In this document: positions 22,095 to 32,052 of the stretch, in pieces | Layout of the letters: the number at the start of each line of letters is the position of its first letter | Numbering within the stretch: the first letter of the stretch is position 1 | Origin: Raffaelea ambrosiae | Lineage: Eukaryota; Ascomycota; Sordariomycetes; Ophiostomatales; Ophiostomataceae | Assembly (NCBI GenBank): GCA_002778195.1 | Contig: PCDI01000006.1 | Coordinates: 2,485,950 to 2,549,949, forward strand | Length of the DNA stretch: 64,000 nt | Reading direction: 5' to 3' | Notes under the pieces: model-generated | Database searches by the model: none | What the model was told of the DNA's origin: nothing | Seen by the model: only the letters and a program-made list of their open reading frames with translations | Translations under genes and position numbers: made by a program

Positions 22095-25000
22095 GAGGAG
22101 ACGGACGACGCCGAGAACGACAAGCTGCGCGACGCGGTGGAGGACCTGGAAGCGGAGGTGCGCGAGAAGGAGCGGCTGCTCAGCCAGAAGGAGGACGAGC
22201 TGGAGGACCTGCAGGTGTCGATGGAGGCGCGGCTGGAGGAGAACCGGCAGCGGATGCAGGCGCTGGAAGAGAAGGCCGGGTCGCGCGCGCAGCTGGACGA
22301 GGCGCACGAGACGATTGACGGGCTGGAGGCGGACGTGCGGCGGCTGTCGCAGCAGGTGGACGAGGCCGCGGAGAAGCTGGCGGAGGCGGTGGCAGAGCGG
22401 CAGCGGGCGGAGGAGGACCTGGAGGAGCTGCAGGAGGAGATGGCCAACAAGTCGGTGCACACCAAGGGGCTGTCGCGGCAGGTGGAGGAGAAGGTGGCGC
22501 GGCTGCAGGGCGAGGTCGACAAGGCGCAGCAGGCGTACGCGCAGCTCGCGCAGCAGCACGACGCGCAGCAGGGCGCGCAGCAGCGGGAGGCGGGCGAGCT
22601 GAAGCAGAAGCTCCAGGAGGCGCGGCAGGCGCGGGACGCGGCGGAGCGGGAGGCGGCGGCGGCGGCGTCGCAGCTGCAGGAGGCGCAGGCGGACCTGCAC
22701 ATGGCGCTGGACCAGAAGGCGCTGCTGCAGACGCGGCACGACGCGCTGGCGGGCGAGTCGGCGACGCTGCAGCGCGACGTGGTGCGGCTGCAGAGGTCGG
22801 TGGCGCAGCTGGAGAACGACCTGGCGGCGGAGGCCGACCGGCAGGCGGAGCACGACGACGAGGTGGACCGGCTGCGGCAGGCGGCGCACGACCGGCAGGC
22901 GCAGCACGACGACGAGGTGGGCCGGCTGCGGCAGGCGGTGGCCGACCTGCAGACGGAGATCCGCGAAAAGGAGCACCTCTACGACGTGGACAGCGAGCAG
23001 TGGGACGCGGACCGGGCGCACCTGGAGGCGGAGCGCGACCGGCTGCAGCAGACGATTGCGCGGCTGCGGCAGGCGGAGGAGGGCGCGCTGTCGAGCCAGG
23101 AGGCGCAGCGGCAGGCGATGCTGGACAGCGAGACGGAGCGGCACGCGGCCGAGGAGGCGGTGCTGCGGCGGCAGGCGGAGAGCCTGCAGCGGCAGCTGGC
23201 GACGCGGCAAGAGACGCTGGACGGGCTGCGGACGGAGCTGGCCGCGGTGCGCGACCAGCTGCGGACGGCGCAGGTCGACCGGCAGACGCTCCAGGACAAG
23301 GCGGAGCGGCTGGAGGACAGCGTGGACGGGCTGCAGGCGGCGCTGCAGGCGGCGACCGACAAGGCGCGCCGGGCGGAGGCGGCGCTGCAGGACGAGCGCG
23401 CGGGCCAGCAGCCACAACAGCCACAACAGCCACAGCAGCCACAACAACAACAACAGATGGAGCAGCTGCGCGCGCAACTGGCCGAGTCCAAGGCCGCGGC
23501 CACGCAGGCGCGCCAGGACAGGCAGAGCCTGCACGACCAGCTGGCTGCTCTGCGCACGGAGCTGCAGGCGCTGCGGGCGTCGCTGGCCGAGACGCGGGCG
23601 GAGCGCGACGCGATGGAGGAGGAGCAGCTGCGGCAGGCGCAACAGCGCGACAGCGTGGCGGCGACGTTCCGCATCGACCAGGAAAAGATCGACCTGCGCA
23701 CGACCAAGGTGCGGCTGGACGGCGAGGTGCGGCGGCTGCGGGACGAGAACCTGTCGCTGGCCGAGCAGTGCCAGACGCTGGAGAGGACGCTCGAGGAGGA
23801 GCTGGACAAGGCGGCCACGGAGGAGGAGCGGCTGGGCCAGGAGATCCGGCAGCTGCAGCAGAAGCAGCAGCGCGCGTCGGCCACGGAGAGCCAGGAGCTG
23901 CAGGCCGCCCGGCGGACCATGCGCGACCTCGAGCGGCGGCTCGCCGACTACGAAGCGCAGGCGGCGGCGGCGGCGGCGGCTCCGAATACCAACGACACCA
24001 AGAACAACACCAGCAACACCAGCAACGACGACAACGACAGCGAGCTGTTCTTGGTGCGGCGCGACCTGTCGGCGGCCCGGGCCAAGGAGCGCGAGTACCT
24101 GCAGCGCGAGGCCGCGCACAAGGACACGATCAAGGCGCTGCGGCGGCAGGTGGCCGATCTGGAGCGCGCCGCGCACGAGGCCGAGATGGGGCGTCTGCTG
24201 GGCTCGCCCTCGGTGGGCGGCGGTGGTGGTGGTGGTGGTGAGGAGGAGGAGGAGGAGGAGGACTCTACGATGGCGGCGCACCGCGAAGCCGAGATGGCCC
24301 AGCTGCGGGCGCGGCTGACCGAGGCGCTGCAGGCCGGCCACGACCTGCGGCGGACGGTGCGCGAGCTCGAGCGCAAGGCGGCGACGGCGGCCGCGTCGAT
24401 GGCGGCGCTGCAGACGCGCCTCGGCGAGGCCGAGGAGGAGCGGGCCGTGCTGGAGCAGGAGCTCGACGAGGCCCAGGCGGCGGCGGCGGCCGACGCCGCC
24501 GCCGCGGCCGACGCGCACAGCAAGCAGGACGCGGCGCTGCGCCAGGTGCAGGCGAAGCTGGCGCGGTACCGCAGCGAGCGCGACGAGCTGGCGCTGGCGC
24601 TGGCGGATGCGCAGAGCAGCCCAAACCAGAACCAGAGCCACTCCCAGGGCAGCGAGCGCAGCCAGCTGCACGCGATGCTGCGGACGACGCAGGTCGAGGC
24701 CGAGGCGCTGGAGCACGAGCTGCGGGACCACCGGCAGGCGCTGGACGAGGCCGGGCACGCCGCGGACGGGCTGCGGGCGAAGCTGGCGCGGGCGCGCCGC
24801 GAGCGCGCCGCCTACCGCGCCGAGGCCGCGCGGCTGGAGCAGGAGGTGGTCCGGCTGCAGAGCGAAGGGGCGGCCCTGCAGAGCGAGGTGGCGGCCCTGC
24901 AGAGCAAAGGGGCGGCCTGGCATCACGACCACCACCACTACGGCACGGCGGGCGGCGACCTCACCGACCCGAACCACCCGACCCAGGAGGTGGTGCTCCG

Positions 25001-25788
25001 CGCGGCCCGGGCCGTCCACGGCCCCGACACGGACGCCCTCGTCCGCGCGGCCGAGGCGCAGAGCATCCGCCACCGCAAGGAGCTGCGCGGCCTGCACATG
25101 CAGATCGCCTGGATGCAGGCCCGCTGGGAGCGCGAGGCCCGGCTGCGCCACGGCGCCGTCCTCGGCAAGCAGCTCGTCGCCCAGGACCTGGAGATGCGCA
25201 TCGCCTGGTACGTACTTTTTCTTTTTTTTTGTTTCCTCGCTTCGCTCGTTTTCTTTTTTTCTTTCCTCGCTTCGCTCGTTTTCTTTTTTTCTTTCCTCGC
25301 TTCGCTCGTTTTCTTTTTTTCTTTCCTCGCTTCGCTCGTTTTCTTTTTTTCTTTCCTCGCTTCGCTCGATTCTCCTTTCCTTCTTTTGTTTCCTCGCTTC
25401 GCTCGTTTTCTTTCTTCCTCGCTCTTTTCTTCCTCGTTCTTCCTCGCTTCTCGTCGCTAACATGCCCAGCAACAATGCCGACCTCCATATGCTCCAGCAC
25501 ATCCTCCAGCAACTCGGCGTCCAGGAACCGCCCCTGCCGTCCGCCAACAACAAGAACAACAACAACAACAGCTCCACCCACCCCGCCAGGCCCTCCCTCC
25601 GCAAGGTCGCCACGGCCGTCCGCTTCGTCGTCCGCGCCCAAAAGGCCGCCGGCACATGGGCCCAGCACGAGGCCACGAGGGCCCGTCTGGCCGCCGCCGC
25701 CGAAGACATGCAAAAGGCCGAGCGGATGCAGCAGATGCGGGCCGCATGGCGGGCGCAGCTGGCGAATGCAGCCCGGACAGCAGCCTAG
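21015..25788 (+). CDS. Mto1/ApsB-like spindle pole body and microtubule-organising protein
   Basis: Proteins of this class recruit gamma-tubulin complexes to microtubule-organising centres and septa. Two exons fit: 21015-25207 and 25470-25788, giving 1503 residues. A low-complexity N-terminus with Ser/Thr-Pro sites precedes a centrosomin CM1-type motif at about residues 213-270 (LSLREQENVIDRIEKENFGL, LKIHFLEEALRKAG), the gamma-tubulin complex binding signature. About 1000 residues of nearly continuous Glu/Arg/Gln/Ala coiled coil follow, broken by Gln runs (near 22052-22091) and an Asn/Thr/Asp-rich hinge (near 23985-24040). The end matches the Mto2-binding region: RHRKELRGLHMQIAWMQARW, then across the splice MRIACNNADLHMLQHI. 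This join needs GTACGT at 25208 and the acceptor at 25469. The intron is filled with a 30-bp minisatellite. Whether the orthologue is ApsB or a related organiser cannot be settled without alignment. Confidence 0.85.
25231..25368 (+). repeat. 30-bp minisatellite inside the Mto1-like gene intron
   Basis: A 30-bp unit, CTTTCCTCGCTTCGCTCG followed by a T-rich 12-mer, occurs at 25261-25290, 25291-25320 and 25321-25350, with a one-mismatch copy at 25231-25260 and a partial copy to 25368. A further TTTCCTCGCTTCGCTCG core occurs near 25389-25405. It lies wholly within the intron 25208-25469. Because the unit is 10 codons long without stops, several frames stay open through it. Confidence 0.92.
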
Positions 25789-26236
25789 AATGGGAAGGAG
25801 AAGGCCGGGGAGAACTTGAAAACAAAACGTCGTGTGTATGCAGAGAAGGATACCATGGGTTAGGGAGCCTGCCTTTTTTTGGACGTTTGGTCTGGTTTTT
25901 TTTGTGGTTTTTTTTAATTCTTGTTCTTTGTTTTATTCTGTCTTGTGTGTTTTGTTGGTGGATCCTGGCAGGGGCGTTTTCTTATTTTTGTTTGATTCTT
26001 TTTCTGGTGTTTTTTCTTATTTCTTTCCCTGTCTCTTGGTTCTCTCGAGGCGCATTTGGGCATGGGGCATGATACAGATTTTGCTTGTTTTGTTCTTCTT
26101 TGTTCTTCTTTGTTCTTTTTTGTCTTGTCGTAAGGGGACGCCGTTGGCAAACGGAATGTGAAAAATTGCAGAACCAAGTATGAACCACCTCCTTTTCCTT
26201 GTGACTGTCAACAGCAACCACTTCGCTGCAATCGGA
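25789..26236. other. 3' intergenic region between convergent Mto1-like and STAND genes
   Basis: A T-rich stretch on the + strand with repeated TTGTTCTT-like pieces, consistent with two 3' UTRs. Short open frames are composed mainly of Phe/Leu or Lys and have no family resemblance. Confidence 0.65.
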
Positions 26237-29200
26237 CTATTTTTCCCACACAATCCACCTTTCTTCTTTGTTGTCGTCCGTAAGGTCCGCAACTTCCTCA
26301 AAGCACGTATCCATCCACAATCGTATTTTCTTTTTTGTTTCCCACATACTCGCCTTCCTCTCTATTATTTTTTCCCTACTCACTTCCACCCACCCCTTTC
26401 CCTCTTCCTCTTCCTCTTCCTCTTCATCTTCCTTTTCCTCTTCATCTTCCTCTTCCCATTCCTCCTCCACAAGTTCGCTCTCTAGTTGAGAGTAATGAAA
26501 TGACAACAGAAGCCTTTCCCGATACGAAGGCCAACGCGGCGCCATGTTTTTAGTGCCAAAGGCATCCCAAGATCTGAGCCGTTTGTAAGGAGGCTTGCTT
26601 TCGATCGGCACCCTCCAGTCTGTGATGTACCGCAGGGCGAGCCGCCGATATAGACGCATGCTTCCGAGCGACTCTTTGAGTTCAATGGAAGGGTCGAGAA
26701 CGTCCTGGTTGGCCCTCCAGAGAACAGTGTCTGTCGTAGGATCGGGCCGTCGGGCAGCGTCCTCGTTCGCCTTCTCCTTCACCTTCTCTAGCATGGCAGT
26801 CGCCTCCTCTGCTTCCGAGGCTTGCAGCTCGGTGTCGTCTTCATGTGTCGTCCGTGCAAAGAGAGCAACGGCACGGGACAGTGTCTCTCTTGCCGCCGCA
26901 TACCTGCTGAGCTTGGCCTCGACCAGTCCAAGCTCGAACCAGATTCGTGCTGTGTGTCGACGGACGTATTTCTGTTTCTGGCTCTGTTCGTATTGGCCAA
27001 GATGCTCTGTGAACAGCTTCAAGACGGAAACGGCCTCAGACAGCTGGTGAATGGCCTCGGCAGTCTTCCCAATAGCCTCATAGCAAAGTCCAAGTTGCAG
27101 TCGTGTTCGGAAGAGAAAGCTCTGCAAAACATCGAGTGGCCATTCCAAGACACTGTATCGGTAGTAAGCCAATCCTCGGCAACACTGCCAACAGTCATAG
27201 CTGAACGCCTCGTCCCAGTCCGCCAGCTTAACGGCTGCTCCCAGCTGATGTTCAAACACATCGATGGCTTCATCAAACCGCCCTGCGATTATGAAAGCAT
27301 GGCCAAGATCATCGCGCTGCATGTATAATCCCAAATTATGGTCTGCACGTGGTGCTTCGCGATAGGCCTCTATGGCTTTGTCCATATCCCCCCTTCCAAG
27401 ATACGCATGTCCCAGATCTTCGGAAATGGAGCCGAGGCCTTTAAACGGCAGGCAATTCAAATCTGAAAGAGAAAGCCCCTGATTTTCCTCCAAACAACCT
27501 CTAAAGTACCCAATTGCATCGACCCAGCGACATTGGCACATACAGGCCACGCCAAGCCAATATCGTAGCATTGGCGTTCCCCAGTCGGTGGCCAGTGGGC
27601 CGAACACCGTCAGTAAATACTTCCAGCCCCCCGCAATGATCATCTTCTGTACAACATAGTGTAACATGTCCATGACTACAGCGTCAGGCGAAGCCCTCAG
27701 TGTGTTTTGAAATGCACGGCACTCTTCTTCTTGATTCCCAGACTCCATATAGCATTGTGCCATATTCAGATAGTATGAAGAGCACTCCTCGGGATACTTC
27801 TGAACGGCCTCTTCATACACCTCAATACTTTTGCCATAGTCCTTTTGCCGTGCATACATGTCGGCAATTCTCTCAAAAAAAGGCGCTGCTGCGATGCTCA
27901 AGTCGTAAGGCGAACAACAACCAGAGCCCGGTATCCACTGTTCGCTGAACGGGCTGCAGGGGCAGTTTGCAAAATGCGCGCTGCGAAGTGTATCCAGACG
28001 GTTGATCAAGGATCGACAAGCCGCTTCTGAAGCATTTTCACCAACCGCGCCTCTGCGACCGCCAAACGCGTCGCGGTAACGAGCTATTAGACGCTGGTCG
28101 GGAATCGGCTTCAGTTCGATTGCAATCCTGAATTCAGAGGCCCTCTCATCGCCGTGACAAACACGAGCAAGGCCGTCGTGTAGGCGCCAGCTGCCGGGAC
28201 ACTTCTCTATCGCCTCTCGGAATGTCTTTGCGCACTCCGCCTCATCTGCACCAATCTCCAATAAGCCGGCTGCATAATTGCCAATCTGCGTGCCATTTCC
28301 TTGTGCTCCGAGCCCCCCCAAATAGGCGCAGGCATCAAGGCTCGTCCGGCGATCACGCGAGTCCCTTGTAGCATGGATGACATTTTTTGCCACCTTTCTG
28401 GCTGTCTCAAGTTCTTTCCAGTCTGTGTCAAGCCAGACTTGACAGATGTATCTCTTCACCAACGCCGCGATGCTGCTAGATGAAGCCCACTGATAGACAG
28501 TAGTCCAGTCTGTTTTGTCGTTGAACCTGGCGGGCCCAGTGCCTTCATCCATGTCGAGGTCGTCTTCCTGCACATGGGCCACCAACATTTCCACCACCGA
28601 TTCCAGAAAGTTGTGACATCTCATGGGGAAGTAGCCACAGACAGACTCTTTTATAAAACTTCGGCATGCCTCGGCCGAGTTCAGAAAGTCATGCAGCAGA
28701 TACAACAGCCACTTTGTATTCTTTGAAGACAGCTTCGAATACCTCGAGGAAAGCTCCCACGCGGACACCCAAAATGATTCAACAGCATAACTCCTGATGA
28801 CAGCAGTTTGCTCGGAATGAGAGTCTGGTTGGCACAGAACCTGTAAACAGACTCCGAAGCACCGGGCACGGGCTTCTGGTTCCCGGACGCAGTATTGCCG
28901 CGACAAGCCAGAGTCGGCGATGTATGCTTTGAACGTCTCGTGGACAATGTAGAAGCTGGGCGACATCCCTGGCGTCTGACGTAGGATGGCACCGCACTCG
29001 GATTCAACAAAGCTGGCCAAATCAAGGACAGTATCATCGCAAAGGAGGCTGACCATGGCCTCCGTCTCACGGATGCTCAATGGTCGGGAGGTGTACAAAA
29101 CACAAAAGAACACGGCCCGAACGACATGCATCGAGCCTTGCTCTTCAATCCGTTGGAGAATTTGGTCGTACATGCCCCGGAGCGTTTCCGGCAATGTATC

Positions 29201-31225
29201 GAGCGCTTGTTTGAAGGCTTTTTCTGTCGACTTTCTTTTCAGAGAGTCGAGCACTAGGCAGATCCATAGAAAGTTTCCCTGGGCCTTGTCGCTCAGGTAT
29301 CTGCCTGGATTGTTCTGCGTGACGGCTTGGAAACCCCGTGTCAGCATCGGCGACTGCCGCACTGCATGGTCTACATACAATTCCACGTCGTCTTTGCTGT
29401 CTTCATACTGAAGCTCACGACGGTAGACACCGAACAGACCAGCCGTAGTCTCAGGTGTGACTCGGCTTGCAATCAACAGCTTCAACGGCAGCTTCTTCAA
29501 TTCCAGGAGAAAGCGTGCAACCTCCTCGAGATCCCGCACTTCATCAATGCCGTCGACAATCAGGAAAACCTCTCTGGCTCCTGTGTCTGAAGCGGCATTC
29601 GTGAGGCCCTCGTGGACGAGCTTGTTCAAGAGAAAAGATGGGTCCGTCCTGAGAATCTTGAAATTCTTGTCGCGGAGATTTTTCAGACATGAGCGGGCTG
29701 TTGGTAGTTGGTGGGCCAATTGCGCTGCAAGCGTGAGCGCCAGTTGTGACAGAGTGTCCAGGGCCGGGTTGGTGGCTCTGCAGGCGAAGTAGAGCACAAC
29801 AGCGTCCATGTATTGTGCACGGAGAGCCTCGGCGCTGTACGCCGCGATGGTGGACTTGCCGATGCCAGGAAGGCCGCTGAGCCACAAGGTATTGTAATAT
29901 TTCGGACCGCCCTCGGGATTGAGCCTCCAATGGCAAAACTCGGGCAATGAAAACACCCAACGGAGCGTACCTGGGGCCCGGGTTCGAATGGCCTTTTCCA
30001 ACTCTGCTTCAACCTCCCAGGTGGAAGGCTTCAGCCAGGACTGCAGCCACGTGTTGTCTTCGCCATCTTGTGGTGGCGGAAGAATATTCTCTTGTTTCGC
30101 CTGCAGTGCTCGGATGGTGACCTGGATGAAGAGTGCCTGGTCGAATTCCTGGATTGCTTGATTCAGATCGGCTTTGGCTCCTGCATATCCAGCGTTGCCC
30201 AGGAGAACCCCCCTTCCAACATGGTAAAAGAAATCGTGGCGCATGTGGAGGAGGGCTCCGTGAAAAAAGACCATGATGGCCGTCATGAGGTCGGTGGTCT
30301 TTTCCAGGACAATGCTATCCACATCCGCGGCGAGCATTGTTTCCCTGAGAGCAGCAACGCGCCGTGCTTGGAAGGAGAGCCGGTCCAGATGCCTGAGGAA
30401 ATCGGCACCCTTGCTGCTCTCCTGGTCGGCAATGGTCATGAGAAGAGACAGGGCGTTGGCGGCACCCTTGACAGGCAAAAAGTTGGCGCCTTCGGCAACG
30501 GCGGAAGCGGTTCCAAGAGAAAGCGAGAGAATTGGGTAGACTTTGGAGAAGGCTCCGCCGAAGCGGGTGGACAGTGTTGCCTTCTTGCTCGTTTGCTTGG
30601 CCAAGACGCCTTCCACCAGAGCCGCCAGCTTGCGTGGGTTGGCCAGGGTCTGCAAAACATCAACATCATCTTCGGATGCGCAGAGGTCGCGCAAGCTCAG
30701 CGATTCCGGGAGAAGTGGTACGCCGGCGTCGGGACTTTCCGCATTCTCGGAGAGGGAGTACGCACGAACGGCCTCCAGGAGCTCCCGAGACGCGACGAGA
30801 AGCTTTTGATCGGCCGAGATGAGTCTTGGATCGGCAGTTGGCTTGGCCGGCTCGTCCTCTTTGTCCACGGTCGCGGACGTGTTGTGGATGGCAGCATGGG
30901 GACTCGTTTCTCTCGCGGTGGCTTCTCTCGTCGCTGTACCATCGGCGACTGCAAGTCCAGCAGTGCCAGTAGCAGAAATCGAGAGATCGCCTGCTGCTGT
31001 CGCTGCTGTTCCGTCAGCGGTGGGTTGGTCTGGCTGACCAGGCCCCGTACTGCTGGGTGCACCTGGAATAGCAGCTGTAGAAGCTGCCGCGGCCGAAGAC
31101 GAGGCAGACGACGATGTGGCAGGAGTGGATGATGGTGCTGGTGCTGCTGGGATCCCTGGAGAGCTTGTGGTCCCCAAGAGAGACTGTTTGGCCTTGTCTT
31201 TGGTCTTTTTGAGCAGCTTCCTCAT
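26237..31225 (-). CDS. STAND (NACHT-TPR) NOD-like protein
   Basis: STAND NTPases act as ATP-switched oligomerising sensors; in fungi they are linked to non-self recognition and regulated cell death. This intron-free gene encodes 1662 residues from ATG 31225; a further in-frame start at 31459 is not favoured because the added sequence looks like 5' UTR. A basic start (MRKLLKKTKDKAKQ) and an Ala/Ser/Thr/Pro-rich linker to about residue 130 lead to an alpha-helical N-terminal region (about 130-420) that I cannot assign; it sits where Goodbye-like or other fungal effector-side domains occur. The NACHT core has Walker A TLWLSGLPGIGKSTIA (about 450) and Walker B EVFLIVDGIDEVRD (about 550). TPR-like repeats cover about 1080-1470 (FERIADMYARQKDYGKSIEVYEEA, GHAYLGRGDMDKAIEAY, ARIWFELGLVEAKLSRYAAA). 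The C-terminus has a Glu-rich run near 1590, then a basic/Trp-containing tail. The ligand is unknown. Confidence 0.85.
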   Translation of the reverse strand: MRKLLKKTKDKAKQSLLGTTSSPGIPAAPAPSSTPATSSSASSSAAAASTAAIPGAPSSTGPGQPDQPTADGTAATAAGDLSISATGTAGLAVADGTATREATARETSPHAAIHNTSATVDKEDEPAKPTADPRLISADQKLLVASRELLEAVRAYSLSENAESPDAGVPLLPESLSLRDLCASEDDVDVLQTLANPRKLAALVEGVLAKQTSKKATLSTRFGGAFSKVYPILSLSLGTASAVAEGANFLPVKGAANALSLLMTIADQESSKGADFLRHLDRLSFQARRVAALRETMLAADVDSIVLEKTTDLMTAIMVFFHGALLHMRHDFFYHVGRGVLLGNAGYAGAKADLNQAIQEFDQALFIQVTIRALQAKQENILPPPQDGEDNTWLQSWLKPSTWEVEAELEKAIRTRAPGTLRWVFSLPEFCHWRLNPEGGPKYYNTLWLSGLPGIGKSTIAAYSAEALRAQYMDAVVLYFACRATNPALDTLSQLALTLAAQLAHQLPTARSCLKNLRDKNFKILRTDPSFLLNKLVHEGLTNAASDTGAREVFLIVDGIDEVRDLEEVARFLLELKKLPLKLLIASRVTPETTAGLFGVYRRELQYEDSKDDVELYVDHAVRQSPMLTRGFQAVTQNNPGRYLSDKAQGNFLWICLVLDSLKRKSTEKAFKQALDTLPETLRGMYDQILQRIEEQGSMHVVRAVFFCVLYTSRPLSIRETEAMVSLLCDDTVLDLASFVESECGAILRQTPGMSPSFYIVHETFKAYIADSGLSRQYCVREPEARARCFGVCLQVLCQPDSHSEQTAVIRSYAVESFWVSAWELSSRYSKLSSKNTKWLLYLLHDFLNSAEACRSFIKESVCGYFPMRCHNFLESVVEMLVAHVQEDDLDMDEGTGPARFNDKTDWTTVYQWASSSSIAALVKRYICQVWLDTDWKELETARKVAKNVIHATRDSRDRRTSLDACAYLGGLGAQGNGTQIGNYAAGLLEIGADEAECAKTFREAIEKCPGSWRLHDGLARVCHGDERASEFRIAIELKPIPDQRLIARYRDAFGGRRGAVGENASEAACRSLINRLDTLRSAHFANCPCSPFSEQWIPGSGCCSPYDLSIAAAPFFERIADMYARQKDYGKSIEVYEEAVQKYPEECSSYYLNMAQCYMESGNQEEECRAFQNTLRASPDAVVMDMLHYVVQKMIIAGGWKYLLTVFGPLATDWGTPMLRYWLGVACMCQCRWVDAIGYFRGCLEENQGLSLSDLNCLPFKGLGSISEDLGHAYLGRGDMDKAIEAYREAPRADHNLGLYMQRDDLGHAFIIAGRFDEAIDVFEHQLGAAVKLADWDEAFSYDCWQCCRGLAYYRYSVLEWPLDVLQSFLFRTRLQLGLCYEAIGKTAEAIHQLSEAVSVLKLFTEHLGQYEQSQKQKYVRRHTARIWFELGLVEAKLSRYAAARETLSRAVALFARTTHEDDTELQASEAEEATAMLEKVKEKANEDAARRPDPTTDTVLWRANQDVLDPSIELKESLGSMRLYRRLALRYITDWRVPIESKPPYKRLRSWDAFGTKNMAPRWPSYRERLLLSFHYSQLESELVEEEWEEEDEEEKEDEEEEEEEEGKGWVEVSREKIIERKASMWETKKKIRLWMDTCFEEVADLTDDNKEERWIVWEK

Positions 31226-32052
31226 CTTGGCGTTTATTAGGCTTGGGGAGAGGAGAGCAATTGCGAATGGCCGAATGGGGCAACCGCGAACGAGCAAGTC
31301 CAACAGGCCGAGTGAGGAAAGAACAACAGGTAAGGTCAGGGTTGGCAAATGGGAAGGCAAGACCGAAAAGACAAGCGTCGGTTGACCAGAATACCCAAAA
31401 AGACGGATTTGGCTCAGGCTGCAGGATTCTGTTTCGCCTCCCAGTTCAGCCTCGACCACCCCTCTCAGATTCTACCTTTCCGTTCCCCTCTGGCAAGAGG
31501 GAGGGGACTGGGCCGTGGGCGAATCACAGCGAGCCAGCCCATGCATATGCATATGCACGCGACGTGCGCAGGGTGTCAGACGATTTGATAGTTATTCTGG
31601 GATTATCGTTGTTGTTTTTAGGTCTAAGCCCGCCTCTCTCTCCCTAAAGGTGGTGGGGATGGCTTTGATTTGTGTGCCGTAGTTATGCTTCAAGCCCAAG
31701 GCTCCCTCCGTGTCCCGATTGCGTCTCAGAACGGCTTGGGGATGCAATTCTGGTGTCGTTGCTCAACGAACTCGGGGCGTTCTTCCACTTGTCGTATTGT
31801 CCTCTTGGATCACTGTTTGTTAGGGTCATTTCTTTGTCTAGCTTGTGCTGTCCGGCTTACGTTGGATGTCTACATTGCCATGCCATCTTCGGCAGCAGTT
31901 GATGTGCTACTACTATTCCGCTTACTTTGCCGTTCAAGTTAAAAAAAAAGGAAAAAAGGGAGGAAAGTGAGAAAAGGGGGGAAAAAGGAAAATAAAATAA
32001 AAAATCCCCCCCCATCATCGCGAACCCGCCAAACTCGAGATGTGGGGCACCA
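31226..32052. other. STAND promoter region and aldehyde dehydrogenase 3' flank
   Basis: Both neighbours read leftwards. The region holds the STAND gene promoter and 5' UTR, a doubled ATGCATATGCAT-like segment near 31540-31556, and an A/G-rich stretch (about 31940-32000) just beyond the aldehyde dehydrogenase stop. No gene recognised. Confidence 0.6.

Noticed and set aside
21126..25709. A 1527-codon open frame antisense to the Mto1-like gene
   Set aside because: Leu/Arg-rich complement of Gln/Glu/Arg coiled-coil codons; stops are rare on the opposite strand for compositional reasons. The sense strand has CM1-type and Mto2-binding motifs.
26268..26489. A Ser/Phe-rich + strand frame over the end of the STAND gene
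   Set aside because: It is the complement of the Glu-rich C-terminal coding repeat of the STAND protein.
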